From Clostridia bacterium (GTDB lineage: Bacteria; Bacillota; Clostridia; Oscillospirales; CAG-272), in NCBI GenBank assembly GCA_900753295.1, contig CAADYQ010000073.1, positions 1 through 17,606 on the forward strand: a stretch of 17,606 bases of DNA. Direction: 5' to 3'. This document shows, piece after piece, positions 1 to 7,535 of the stretch. Position 1 is the stretch's first letter. Each line of letters starts with the position of its first letter. The notes under the pieces are model-generated. The model saw only the letters and a program-made list of their open reading frames with translations. It did no database searches and had not been told where the DNA came from. Position numbers and translations under genes: made by a program.

Positions 1-1
1 T

Positions 2-67
2 GCTCTCGCAGTGGTAGCAGTTGTCGGTTCCGCTTGCTTCTTCACCAGAAAGAAAGTAAACGACTAA
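2..67 (+). CDS. C-terminal tail of a surface/secreted protein (partial)
   Basis: Only the last 21 codons and a TAA stop are inside the window. The frame reads a run of small hydrophobic residues (ALAVVAVVGSACFF), then a basic TRKKVND end. This hydrophobic helix plus positive tail is the usual membrane-stop at the C terminus of cell-wall or membrane-anchored exported proteins of Gram-positive bacteria. Any LPXTG-like motif would lie upstream, outside the window, so sortase anchoring cannot be judged. The gene converges on pncB and shares its bidirectional terminator. The reading frame is inferred from the hydrophobic pattern and the terminator placed just after the stop. Confidence 0.6.
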   Translation, partial: ALAVVAVVGSACFFTRKKVND

Positions 68-87
68 CTTTAATAAACCACAAAAAG

Positions 88-125
88 TGGGCTGTCGCGC
101 TTTAGCGCGGCAGCCCATCTTTGTA
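88..125. terminator. Bidirectional intrinsic terminator
   Basis: A 13-bp stem (88-100 with 105-117, one G-U pair) closes a TTTA loop. On the plus strand it is followed by a T-rich stretch (TCTTTGTATTT), and on the minus strand by CTTTTTG. It lies between two convergent genes, the surface-protein tail and pncB, and can end both. Confidence 0.85.
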
Positions 126-132
126 TTTAAAA

Positions 133-1581
133 TTATCTGTTTCCTCTTATCATCTCGTGCTTGATATCCCAGAGCTTCTGCGAAAGGTCAACGTAGTAGT
201 TGTGCGGATTTTCAAAGCGCAGCACCTCTTCCCACATCGTGCCTAGCTGCTCGGAGCAGCGGCGCTTTATATCCTCCAGCGCGGGCAGTGTGTAGACCTG
301 CTTGCCGCTCTTGAAGATCGGTACGAGCAGCTCCTCTGCGCGCACATCCTCAAGCATTTTGCGCTTCCATGTGTACTGCGGGTCAAATATCTCGACCGGC
401 TGGCTGTCGTCCACTGTTTCATCGTGCAGGCAGATAAGGTCAGCCTCCGCCTTTCCGTTTTCGCGGCTGTAAAGTCTGTACACCTTTTTGAAGTGAGGAG
501 TGGTGATCTTCTGCGCGTTTTCGCTCAGCTTTATCTTGGGAATTATCTCGCCGCTTGCGGGATCCTCGACCGCGCAGAGCTTATAAACTCCGCCGAACAC
601 CGGCGAGCTTTTTGAGGTGATAAGTCTCTCACCGACGCCGAAGGCGTCAACACACGCGCCCTGACGTATTATGTCACGGATGATATATTCGTCAAGCGAG
701 TTGGAAATGACTATCTTACACTGCGGGAAGCCTGCCGCATCGAGCATTTTGCGGACTTTTTTTGTGAGGTAGGTTATATCTCCGGAGTCTATACGGATGG
801 CGCATTTTGTGATTCCCATCGGCTTGAGCACCTCGCGGAAGGCGCGTATAGCGTTCGGCACGCCGGACTCGATAACGTTGTAGGTATCGACAAGCAGCGT
901 TGCGGCGCTCGGATATATCTCGCAGTATGTTTTGAACGCGGTATATTCGTCCGGGAACATCTGCACCCATGAGTGCGCCATGGTACCGGTCGCGGGAACG
1001 CCGTATGCCTCATCCGTTATCGTGCATGCTGTGCCGGCACAACCGCCGATATATGCGGCGCGCGCTCCGAGGATCGCGGCGTCCGAGCCCTGCGCACGGC
1101 GCGAGCCGAATTCGCTTATCGCTCTTCCGTCTGCGGCGCGCACTATGCGCGTTGCCTTTGTAGCTATGCAGGACTGATGGTTGAACTGCATGAGGATATA
1201 GGTCTCGATAAACTGTGCCTGCGGCGCTTTGGCGCGCACTGTGATGATAGGCTCGCCGGGGAATATCACTGTTCCCTCAGGCACCGCCCACATGTCTCCC
1301 TCAAAGCGGAAGGTCTTGAGGTATTCAAGGAATTTTTCATCAAATATCCCCTTACCGCGCAGGTATTCAATGTCCTCATCGTCAAAGTGCAGCTCGTTGA
1401 TATAGTTTATGATCTGCTCAAGACCTGCGGCGATCGCATAGCCGGCACCGTCGGGGTTGTCGCGGTAAAAGACGTCAAAGTACACGTACATATCGCCCAT
1501 ACCGCACTTTTCGTAACCGTTTGCCATGGTAAGCTCATAAAAATCGCAAAGCATGGTAAGATTTCTGTCGATGTTTTTCAT
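133..1581 (-). CDS. pncB: Nicotinate phosphoribosyltransferase
   Basis: Converts nicotinate and PRPP, with ATP, to nicotinate mononucleotide: the entry step of the Preiss-Handler NAD salvage route, in the cytoplasm. The protein is 482 residues, the normal size for the longer bacterial/eukaryotic-type NAPRTases. Visible family motifs are ISEFGSRRAQG (155-165), GTMAHS (199-204, with His203 at the position of the phosphorylated catalytic histidine), LLVDTYN (229-235), IRIDSGD (262-268) and DAFGVGERL (312-320). The start is supported by an AGAGGGA ribosome binding site about 9 bases upstream. It is the last gene of a minus-strand operon: only 45 bp separate it from the stop of the secreted DUF5722-like gene, with no clear promoter in that AT-rich gap, and a strong terminator follows. 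Family assignment is secure; operon membership is inferred from spacing. Confidence 0.96.
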   Translation of the reverse strand: MKNIDRNLTMLCDFYELTMANGYEKCGMGDMYVYFDVFYRDNPDGAGYAIAAGLEQIINYINELHFDDEDIEYLRGKGIFDEKFLEYLKTFRFEGDMWAVPEGTVIFPGEPIITVRAKAPQAQFIETYILMQFNHQSCIATKATRIVRAADGRAISEFGSRRAQGSDAAILGARAAYIGGCAGTACTITDEAYGVPATGTMAHSWVQMFPDEYTAFKTYCEIYPSAATLLVDTYNVIESGVPNAIRAFREVLKPMGITKCAIRIDSGDITYLTKKVRKMLDAAGFPQCKIVISNSLDEYIIRDIIRQGACVDAFGVGERLITSKSSPVFGGVYKLCAVEDPASGEIIPKIKLSENAQKITTPHFKKVYRLYSRENGKAEADLICLHDETVDDSQPVEIFDPQYTWKRKMLEDVRAEELLVPIFKSGKQVYTLPALEDIKRRCSEQLGTMWEEVLRFENPHNYYVDLSQKLWDIKHEMIRGNR

Positions 1582-1626
1582 TTGTTTTATCCCTCTGTAT
1601 TTTTAAAATATAATTATTTTTCTTTA

Positions 1627-4002
1627 TTATCGATCATCGGCGCGACGCTTTTCGTGGCGCGCAAGCAGCACCGCGGCATATCCGCCGCATGCCAAAGACG
1701 CGGCAGTAAGCAGAACAGCCGTAAGGAGCCTTCCGTGATCCTCGCTGTCGGATGAGGTGTCGGTATACTTTCCCGCTCCGCGCGCCGCCTCGATCAGCTC
1801 TGCAAGCTCGCGGTCGGAATGTCCGGCGCTGTAAAGCCCCACGGCGTATGCGCGCAAGGCGAATTCGCCGTCGCCGGATACACGCCTCGCCGCAATGCGC
1901 ACGGCGTCAATGCCGCCGCTCCCGTCAAGTCCGGACACGTCAAGATACAGCGTCTGCCTTTCACCCTCGGTGAGCAGAGCTTTGCCTTCAAGCGTTGTAC
2001 CGGCGCTGTATACGGCTATCTTGACCTCGTAAATGTCGCCGTCATTACCTCCGGTGCAGGAAAGGTCAAAGCCCATCACGGGCGTATATTTTATCGGCTC
2101 TGCGGGATCGCACACACGGCATATATCGGAATACGCTCCGCCGCTTTCGTAATCGAGCACAGCCTTCAGGCAACCCACGCCGTCGTCGTACACGCTTCGC
2201 AGTGAAATGCATCCGGGACCGGCAGACCACCCGTGCGCGCCTGCGGTAGATGAAAAATTCCAAAGCATATATTTGCCGGTATACGCGGGCACTGTGTCGG
2301 AAAGCTCCGTCTCTATGATGCTCCTGCCGCTGCTGCCTATCCCGGAGAAGCCCGGAATAAGCGCTTCCCACGAATCCGCGCCGAAGACCTCAAGCGCGTA
2401 TGCGGCATCGGCGTCATATGCGTCGGTATCGATATACTTGACGAGATGTGCAACAGTGCGGAAGCGCACGCTGTCGGTGCGCAAAATAAACGATGCCGCA
2501 CCAGCGGCGGTGAGCGCCATATAATTGTAGGTGTAAAGCACGCTGAGGGCGCTGCCGGAGGTATCCTCTCCCGGCGTCCAGCACCAGATAAACTCTCTGT
2601 CCACCGCCGGATATGCGGAACTCAGCGTGTCTATCGCAGTAATGAGAGCCGTTGTATTGTCTGCGGCAAAATAGCCGTCAGCCGGCGTTGTGACGGTCAG
2701 CTTTTCGCGCTCGCCGTCGTCGTTTCGGTCGGTATCGGCACTGCTTTCTTCATCTTCCGCCGATGTGACCGGCACCGGGTCGGGCGTTTTTTGCGAAGGC
2801 TCGCTCACCGCCGCGGTGTTGTCTCCGCTGTCTATGGGAAGATCGAAATAGCTGTCGTCAAGGTGGTATGCGTTGTGGGTCGAATCCACCATCAGGGTAA
2901 ATTCCAGGTCGGTATGCGTGGAAATATACTTGCCCACGCCCCCGGCAAAATCAAGGAAGGAGGGCATTCCGTCGGCGCGGCATGCATCCCCCACCGGAAC
3001 GATAAGGCGAACGCCGGCGCCCGCCGCGATACCCATTACCGCGAGCGTCCGGGCGTAGATCTCATAATACATGGGATCGGTGCTGGCGCAGAAGTTGAAT
3101 TTTTCGGGCTGATCGGCACAAAATCCGAGAACAAGACCGTCGATCTCACCGTGCGCGCTGCCGTTGTAGCGCGACGAAAGAAACGAAAGATATGCATATA
3201 CGGTGACGGCTGAGACATCATCGGAGATGACCACTCCGCGGTACGCCGCTCCGAACGAAGCCGACGCGGCATACAGAAGTCCGTCCGGCGAATCCGCAGG
3301 AGATACCAGCAGACGCAGAAGGACCGACGCGCCAGCCACCGATGCGCTTCTTACACGCATGTCAAGATCGTCAACATAATCGCGGTTGTAGTAAAAGGAC
3401 ATACCGTCCACGGTCTGCAGATATCCGCTGTGTCTGCCATCCTCAAGGCGGTCGAGAAACACATCGATAATAACACTGCCGGCTCCCGATTCGGCGATCT
3501 GCGCCGCCGAATCCGTACCCACGCCCTTGAAGCCCGTCTTGCGGGGATTGGCGGTCGCCGTTGCGGGAAATTCCGGTTCGGCAATTAGCGCACGGCTGCC
3601 GTCGGGGTAGATGAGCGCCACGGCATAGAGGGAGATGATGTCCTCCGCCTTGCCGCATTCAAGCGAAAACTCAAAGCGTATCGACATGGCGCTCTCCGCC
3701 AGAGGCTCGGATTCGGCTATAACGCTTGTCGCAGTGCGCCACGAGGGTACGCGGAACAGCCCTATCCGGCAGTTTTTTGACACCGTGAGCACCTTATGGT
3801 TTATCGTGCCTGCGACCTTCAGGGTACGCGAGTCGGCATCATATGAGCAGACCGTCATCACCCCGAGCGCCTCGGACTTTGCCGATACATCAGCCGTATC
3901 ATCCGCCACACCGGCGGCAAAGCAGGGCAAAACGGCGCTCACGGCAAAAACGAGTGCAAGTATAAATGCCTGGGCGCAAGCATGCTTACGACTTATTTTC
4001 AT
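1627..4002 (-). CDS. Secreted, membrane-anchored DUF5722-like protein
   Basis: A 791-residue exported protein of unknown activity. It opens with a signal peptide (KISRKH, then a hydrophobic core to about residue 26, cleavage near Ala29/30) and ends with a transmembrane helix (about 759-781) and a basic tail. Residues about 45-145 look like an all-beta domain. Residues about 155-385 and 440-555 look like a broken TIM-barrel reminiscent of DUF5722 proteins (FKGVG, then YNRDYVDDLD, then the expected core strand). An acidic Ser/Thr/Pro linker at 391-435 interrupts it. Residues about 577-725 resemble a carbohydrate-binding beta-sandwich. Where I would expect a GNE-type catalytic strand the protein reads LGFCADQ, so activity may be lost. 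The start at 4002 has an AGGGA site; a 59-codon longer reading frame overlaps the upstream gene and lacks both signal and RBS. The family name is from memory of its pattern and is not certain. Confidence 0.6.
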   Translation of the reverse strand: MKISRKHACAQAFILALVFAVSAVLPCFAAGVADDTADVSAKSEALGVMTVCSYDADSRTLKVAGTINHKVLTVSKNCRIGLFRVPSWRTATSVIAESEPLAESAMSIRFEFSLECGKAEDIISLYAVALIYPDGSRALIAEPEFPATATANPRKTGFKGVGTDSAAQIAESGAGSVIIDVFLDRLEDGRHSGYLQTVDGMSFYYNRDYVDDLDMRVRSASVAGASVLLRLLVSPADSPDGLLYAASASFGAAYRGVVISDDVSAVTVYAYLSFLSSRYNGSAHGEIDGLVLGFCADQPEKFNFCASTDPMYYEIYARTLAVMGIAAGAGVRLIVPVGDACRADGMPSFLDFAGGVGKYISTHTDLEFTLMVDSTHNAYHLDDSYFDLPIDSGDNTAAVSEPSQKTPDPVPVTSAEDEESSADTDRNDDGEREKLTVTTPADGYFAADNTTALITAIDTLSSAYPAVDREFIWCWTPGEDTSGSALSVLYTYNYMALTAAGAASFILRTDSVRFRTVAHLVKYIDTDAYDADAAYALEVFGADSWEALIPGFSGIGSSGRSIIETELSDTVPAYTGKYMLWNFSSTAGAHGWSAGPGCISLRSVYDDGVGCLKAVLDYESGGAYSDICRVCDPAEPIKYTPVMGFDLSCTGGNDGDIYEVKIAVYSAGTTLEGKALLTEGERQTLYLDVSGLDGSGGIDAVRIAARRVSGDGEFALRAYAVGLYSAGHSDRELAELIEAARGAGKYTDTSSDSEDHGRLLTAVLLTAASLACGGYAAVLLARHEKRRADDR

Positions 4003-4030
4003 CACAGCTTCCCTGCCTTTCTTTGATTTT

Positions 4031-5020
4031 TTATTTTTCCGGGTCAAGGACGGTAAAGCGCCACGGGCGCATACGGTCCTCCTCGGATGCGTAATCGATC
4101 CCCACACGCGGGAGTGCGGTATACTCCGGCACCGGTGTGCCGTCATCTTCGATCCATATCTCGTCCGAGAACACCGCATCGTGACCGTTCAGCGTGCGGT
4201 CGATCCCCAGCATTTTGGTCAGCTTTCCCGGTCCGTCCGCTCCGGTAACGCCGCGTATCAGCACAGCCTCCGGCTCGCCCTCGGAGCCGCTGACAAAGTT
4301 CACAAGGCTGTGCATTCCGTAGCACAGGTAAACATAGACCGTTCCTCCGCGCCGCCAGAGCATTGCGGTGCGCTCGGTCTTGCCTCGGTGAGCGTGGCAG
4401 GCGGTGTCGGATTCACCCAGATAGCATTCCGTTTCGGTTATCCGCGCGCGCCGCACCTCGCCGCTCGACCGGTCGCGGTGGCAAAGCACCTTGCCGAGCA
4501 AAAGCGGAGCCAGCTCATCGGCATGCTGCGAATAAAATTCCCGCAGCAGGCGGCGCGGCTTGCCGTTGGCACGCCGCCTTTCGGCAAAAAACGAACGCAT
4601 AATGGCAAGGCATTCGCTCTCAAGCACGCCGCCCTCTATGAGCGGACGGCATCCGAGCGGGTAGGATGTGAGGTCAAAAAGACCGCCAAGCGCCCCACCC
4701 TTCGGGTCGTGCGCGCCGAAGATCACTCGCTCGATACGCGCATTTATTATCGCGCCGGCGCACATCGGGCACGGCTCAAGCGTAACGTAAAGCTCACACC
4801 CCGAAAGCCGCCAGCCGCCAAGCGCCCGGCACGCCTCGGATATCGCCTCGATCTCGGCGTGAGCCGCTGCCCCGCCGCCGCTCTCGCGGCGGTTTTTGCC
4901 TCTGCCCACTATTTCCCCGTGCCGCACGATCACCGCACCGACAGGGACCTCACCCGCCTCTGCCGCCTCGGCGGCAAGACGAAGTGCTTCACGCATAAAA
5001 TCGATATTACTTCCGCTCAT
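4031..5020 (-). CDS. tadA: Fusion of tRNA adenosine deaminase (TadA) and 3-methyladenine DNA glycosylase (Mpg/AAG)
   Basis: One uninterrupted 329-residue protein with two complete enzymes. Residues 1-150 are TadA, which deaminates A34 to inosine in tRNA-Arg(ACG): HAE at 54-56 (His54 zinc ligand, Glu56 proton shuttle) and PCPMC at 83-87 (zinc ligands Cys84 and Cys87). Residues about 157-327 are an alkyladenine DNA glycosylase of the human AAG fold, which removes alkylated purines and hypoxanthine from DNA: ETECYLG with Glu198 at the catalytic position, His209, YVYLCYG (229-235) with the intercalating Tyr234, and Asn241. All align in spacing with human Glu125, His136, Tyr162 and Asn169. The start at 5020 has a GGGAGA site, and its ATG overlaps the TGA of the CPBP gene (ATGA), indicating translational coupling. 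An upstream start at 5116 would run 100 bp into that gene and adds no recognisable TadA sequence. Both active sites look intact. Confidence 0.93.
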   Translation of the reverse strand: MSGSNIDFMREALRLAAEAAEAGEVPVGAVIVRHGEIVGRGKNRRESGGGAAAHAEIEAISEACRALGGWRLSGCELYVTLEPCPMCAGAIINARIERVIFGAHDPKGGALGGLFDLTSYPLGCRPLIEGGVLESECLAIMRSFFAERRRANGKPRRLLREFYSQHADELAPLLLGKVLCHRDRSSGEVRRARITETECYLGESDTACHAHRGKTERTAMLWRRGGTVYVYLCYGMHSLVNFVSGSEGEPEAVLIRGVTGADGPGKLTKMLGIDRTLNGHDAVFSDEIWIEDDGTPVPEYTALPRVGIDYASEEDRMRPWRFTVLDPEK

Positions 5021-5997
5021 GAGAAGGGTATCTCCCTTAATATCGCCAGACCGACGGCTATAACAACGTATATTATCACCGACGGTGCAAAAAAGCTTTT
5101 TACCGTATCCGGGCACACCGCGCCGGTCTCGACTGTCTCTCCGTTCTCCGCGCTTTTATTTTTTCCGTTTCTTATCACAAGATACGCCCCGGCGCAAAGC
5201 CCCGCAAGAATGAACACGGCATCGGCAAGAAATGATATCGCCGCCGCACGCTCCGGCGCGACACGCTCAAGTATAGCGTCAAGCACTACGGACGAGAAAT
5301 TATTGAACAGGTGTATAAAGGTCCCCGCCCATATCGAACCGGTGTAAACATAAACCGCACCGAGTATTATCCCCGCGATGAAGGTATAAAAGAACTGCCA
5401 GAAGTTATTGTGCATCAGCGCAAACATCATAGCCGAGCCGATAATGGCAGTTGTCTTGCCATATGGCAGGAGGCTTGACAACACGCATCCGCGGAAAAAA
5501 AATTCCTCACATACCGCAGGGACCAGCGCCACATTGATAAATGAAAGCACTATGCCGACGGCATCCTTTGCCTCTACACCCGATGACGTCTGCGGCATTC
5601 CGACCGCTGTAAGGAAGTAGTGGTTCACATATGACGCCGCAGTATTGGCGCCTATGGCAAAGAGGATCAGCGCCCACAGCTCGCGCGGCACCTTGACATC
5701 AAGCCGCATCGGGCGGTGCATGGCGCGCGGGGAGATCATAAAGAAGAACCCGACCGGAAGCATAAAGGCTACAAGATATACGGCGGCATCGACGATCCCG
5801 GATATGATCTTGACCGCATACGGACCGAGGACTCCCGGATATTCCCCGAAGATGATCCAGATGAGCGGTTCCGTAATGCCCGACAGCGCATAAAGAAGAT
5901 CGAGCAATATCGTGTGAAATATCATGGTGACTCCGAGCTTGCCCGCCGTCATTCGTAAACGGCGGGAGTCATCCGCCATTTCAAATCCGATCTTCAT
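5017..5997 (-). CDS. CPBP-family intramembrane metalloprotease (CAAX protease/bacteriocin-processing type)
   Basis: A 326-residue polytopic membrane protein with about eight hydrophobic segments. The three CPBP/ABI motifs are present in order: EEFFFRG (Glu164, Glu165, Arg169), FALMH (His196) and HLFNN (His229, Asn233). Bacterial members are implicated in bacteriocin self-immunity, peptide maturation or membrane-protein cleavage; the substrate cannot be told here. The start at 5997 is chosen because GGAGGG lies just before it. The alternative ATG at 6048 coincides with the predicted transcription start and could not have a ribosome binding site. It is the first gene of the operon leading to tadA-mpg, the DUF5722-like gene and pncB. 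None of those is an obvious substrate or partner, though the exported protein two genes downstream is membrane-bound. Confidence 0.9.
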   Translation of the reverse strand: MKIGFEMADDSRRLRMTAGKLGVTMIFHTILLDLLYALSGITEPLIWIIFGEYPGVLGPYAVKIISGIVDAAVYLVAFMLPVGFFFMISPRAMHRPMRLDVKVPRELWALILFAIGANTAASYVNHYFLTAVGMPQTSSGVEAKDAVGIVLSFINVALVPAVCEEFFFRGCVLSSLLPYGKTTAIIGSAMMFALMHNNFWQFFYTFIAGIILGAVYVYTGSIWAGTFIHLFNNFSSVVLDAILERVAPERAAAISFLADAVFILAGLCAGAYLVIRNGKNKSAENGETVETGAVCPDTVKSFFAPSVIIYVVIAVGLAILREIPFS

Positions 5998-6053
5998 GAC
6001 ATTCCCTCCGCACTCCTGCCGAGCCGTTGTCGGCATATTTTCATACATTGTAT

Positions 6054-6082
6054 ATTATACAATAAAAATATACGCTTGTCAA
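6054..6082 (-). promoter_or_regulatory. Sigma-A promoter of the CPBP/tadA-mpg/pncB operon
   Basis: On the minus strand a consensus TTGACA (6077-6082) and a consensus TATAAT (6054-6059) are separated by exactly 17 bp. Transcription should start near 6047, giving a leader of about 50 nt to the CPBP start at 5997. Both boxes are perfect, so strong constitutive activity is likely unless repressed. Confidence 0.88.
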
Positions 6083-6086
6083 TTGC

Positions 6087-6111
6087 AAAAAACGGCGGCA
6101 CAGCGCCGCCG
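6087..6111 (-). terminator. Intrinsic terminator of the ABC ATPase gene
   Basis: On the minus strand a GC-only 7-bp stem (6105-6111 with 6093-6099, 5-nt loop) is followed by six T residues. It lies downstream of the ATPase stop and immediately upstream of the next promoter, insulating the two transcription units. Confidence 0.82.
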
Positions 6112-6120
6112 AAAATTCAA

Positions 6121-6146
6121 TGGGCTGCCGCATTTGCGGCAGCCCA
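6121..6146. terminator. GC-rich hairpin, probable accessory terminator
   Basis: A perfect inverted repeat with 12-bp arms (6121-6132 and 6135-6146) and a 2-nt centre; as RNA it would fold as an 11-bp stem with a 4-nt loop. Its TGGGCTGCCGC arm is nearly the same as the terminator stem at 88-117. No proper T run follows on the minus strand (ATTGAATTTT), so it probably acts with the adjacent hairpin at 6087-6111 as a double terminator or RNA 3'-end stabiliser. Confidence 0.6.
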
Positions 6147-6168
6147 TTATCGATTTATTTAAGCTTTA

Positions 6169-7281
6169 TCAGTGAATGATGCAACGCTCGGTGTCCTTAT
6201 CGAATATGTGCATACGGGTCATATCGAAAGCGACCTTGATGTTGTCGCCCGCACGGGTGGTGGAGCGGGAGGATACGCGCGCGATGAGGTTGGTCTCGCC
6301 TATGGTGAGGTAGAGATATATCTCAGCGCCCATAAGCTCGGTAACATCAACATAAGCGTCAACAACGCTGTCCGGGAAGGCGGCGAGCTGCATGGGAGCA
6401 TCATGGATGCACTCGGGACGCAGACCGACGACAACTTCCTTGCCGATGTAATCCTTAAGATCGGGGTTGTTAGCCTTTTCGGTGGGCAGCTTGAGGGACT
6501 TGTCCTCGAAGTTGAAGTAAACGTCATCGCCCTTCTTAACGAGCTTGCCGTTGATGAAGTTCATCTGAGGAGTTCCGATAAAGCCTGCAACGAAGAGGTT
6601 TACGGGCTCATCGTAAAGGGTCTGAGGAGTATCGACCTGCTGAATGAGACCGTCCTTCATAACAACGATTCTCGTTGCCATGGTCATAGCCTCGACCTGG
6701 TCGTGTGTAACGTAAATAAATGTGGTCTGAACGTTCTGGTGCAGCTTTGTAAGCTCGGTTCTCATCGCCGCACGGAGCTTAGCATCGAGGTTGGAGAGCG
6801 GCTCGTCAAGAAGGAAGACCTTGGGCTTACGAACGATAGCACGACCCAGCGCAACACGCTGTTTCTGACCGCCGGACAGAGCCTTCGGCTTTCTGTCGAG
6901 CAGGTGGGTGATATCAAGTATACGCGCAGCGTCTTCAACGCGTCTCTTTATCTCTTCCTTAGGTGTTTTGATAAGCTTGAGTCCGAACGCCATGTTCTCG
7001 AAAACGGTCATGTGAGGATACAGAGCGTAGTTCTGGAACACCATTGCGATTTTTCTGTCCTTAGGAGCAACATCGTTGACCAGCTGATCGCCTATAAACA
7101 GCTCACCCTCTGTGATCTCCTCCAGACCTGCTATCATACGCAGGGTCGTTGATTTACCGCAGCCGGAAGGACCGACCAGAATCAGAAACTCCTTATCCTT
7201 GATATCAAGGTTGAAGTCGGATACAGCGGTAACTCCGCCCGGATATTTTTTATAAATGTGTTTAAGCGATACACTTGCCAT
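6169..7281 (-). CDS. msmK: Sugar ABC transporter ATP-binding protein, MsmK/UgpC/MalK type
   Basis: A 370-residue ATPase that powers carbohydrate uptake by ABC permeases at the cytoplasmic face. Visible parts are Walker A GPSGCGKST (37-45), Q-loop Gln83, signature LSGGQ (135-139), Walker B VFLLDEP (155-161, Glu160), H-loop His193, and a C-terminal MalK-like OB/TOBE regulatory region (about 235-370). No solute-binding protein or permease is nearby. This fits the MsmK-type shared ATPase that serves several carbohydrate transporters encoded elsewhere. The start has AAGGAGG 11 bases upstream. The gene looks less GC-rich and more uniform in codon choice than its neighbours, as is common for highly expressed genes (a visual impression, not calculated). 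It is a single-gene unit with its own promoter and terminator. Confidence 0.93.
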   Translation of the reverse strand: MASVSLKHIYKKYPGGVTAVSDFNLDIKDKEFLILVGPSGCGKSTTLRMIAGLEEITEGELFIGDQLVNDVAPKDRKIAMVFQNYALYPHMTVFENMAFGLKLIKTPKEEIKRRVEDAARILDITHLLDRKPKALSGGQKQRVALGRAIVRKPKVFLLDEPLSNLDAKLRAAMRTELTKLHQNVQTTFIYVTHDQVEAMTMATRIVVMKDGLIQQVDTPQTLYDEPVNLFVAGFIGTPQMNFINGKLVKKGDDVYFNFEDKSLKLPTEKANNPDLKDYIGKEVVVGLRPECIHDAPMQLAAFPDSVVDAYVDVTELMGAEIYLYLTIGETNLIARVSSRSTTRAGDNIKVAFDMTRMHIFDKDTERCIIH

Positions 7282-7305
7282 AGGATGTGATTCCTCCTTG
7301 AAATT

Positions 7306-7328
7306 CGGATCGGACGCTCACCGATCCG
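7306..7328. promoter_or_regulatory. Perfect inverted repeat in the leader of the ABC ATPase gene
   Basis: Arms of 8 bp (7306-7313 and 7321-7328) are perfectly complementary around a 7-nt centre. The element lies about 8-30 nt after the predicted transcription start and about 10 bp before the AAGGAGG site. It could be a repressor operator or an mRNA 5' stem-loop that protects the transcript or affects translation. It has no T run, so it is not a classical attenuator. Confidence 0.5.
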
Positions 7329-7342
7329 GGACTATATTCTGT

Positions 7343-7371
7343 ACTATAATATTGTAGCAAATTTTCGTCAA
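7343..7371 (-). promoter_or_regulatory. Sigma-A promoter of the ABC ATPase gene
   Basis: On the minus strand TTGACG (7366-7371) and TATAGT (7343-7348) are 17 bp apart. Transcription should begin near 7336, leaving a leader of about 55 nt that contains the inverted repeat at 7306-7328. Confidence 0.75.
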
Positions 7372-7434
7372 AAATGATAGAGGCTTATTCCCCAAATTTT
7401 CAGGTTCAAATTTGTACACATTGCACAAACATAC

Positions 7435-7457
7435 GCGTTTTGATACCATCAAGACGC
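7435..7457. repeat. Inverted repeat between tex and the ABC ATPase promoter
   Basis: Arms of 10 bp (7435-7444 and 7448-7457) with one mismatch surround a 3-nt centre. It lies about 80 bp after the tex stop and about 65 bp before the ATPase -35 box. No T tract follows on the minus strand. It may be a weak terminator for tex or an upstream operator; the sequence does not decide. The rest of the 254-bp tex/ATPase intergenic region is AT-rich and shows no gene. Confidence 0.4.
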
Positions 7458-7535
7458 CTTGAACGCAATTTTTGACCCTTTGATGTAAACGTGATTTACC
7501 ATGAACGCAATACATGCAACGGCGCAAGGACCGCT

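Noticed and set aside
973..1755. 260-codon plus-strand frame
   Set aside because: It is antisense to pncB, whose motifs are unmistakable, and its product is a low-complexity shadow.
4003..4179. 59-codon N-terminal extension of the secreted protein gene
   Set aside because: It overlaps the tadA-mpg gene, lacks a ribosome binding site and would bury the signal peptide; the ATG at 4002 has AGGGA and a clean signal sequence.
3635..5347. Long open frame of 570 codons on the plus strand
   Set aside because: It lies antisense across three well-supported minus-strand genes (secreted protein, tadA-mpg and CPBP), has no ribosome binding site or recognisable domain, and is explained by GC-rich codon bias of those genes.
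7484..7499. Possible catabolite-response (cre) box upstream of the ABC ATPase gene
   Set aside because: One half (CGTTTACA on the minus strand) fits well, but about three fixed positions of the consensus fail and it lies more than 110 bp upstream of the -35 box.
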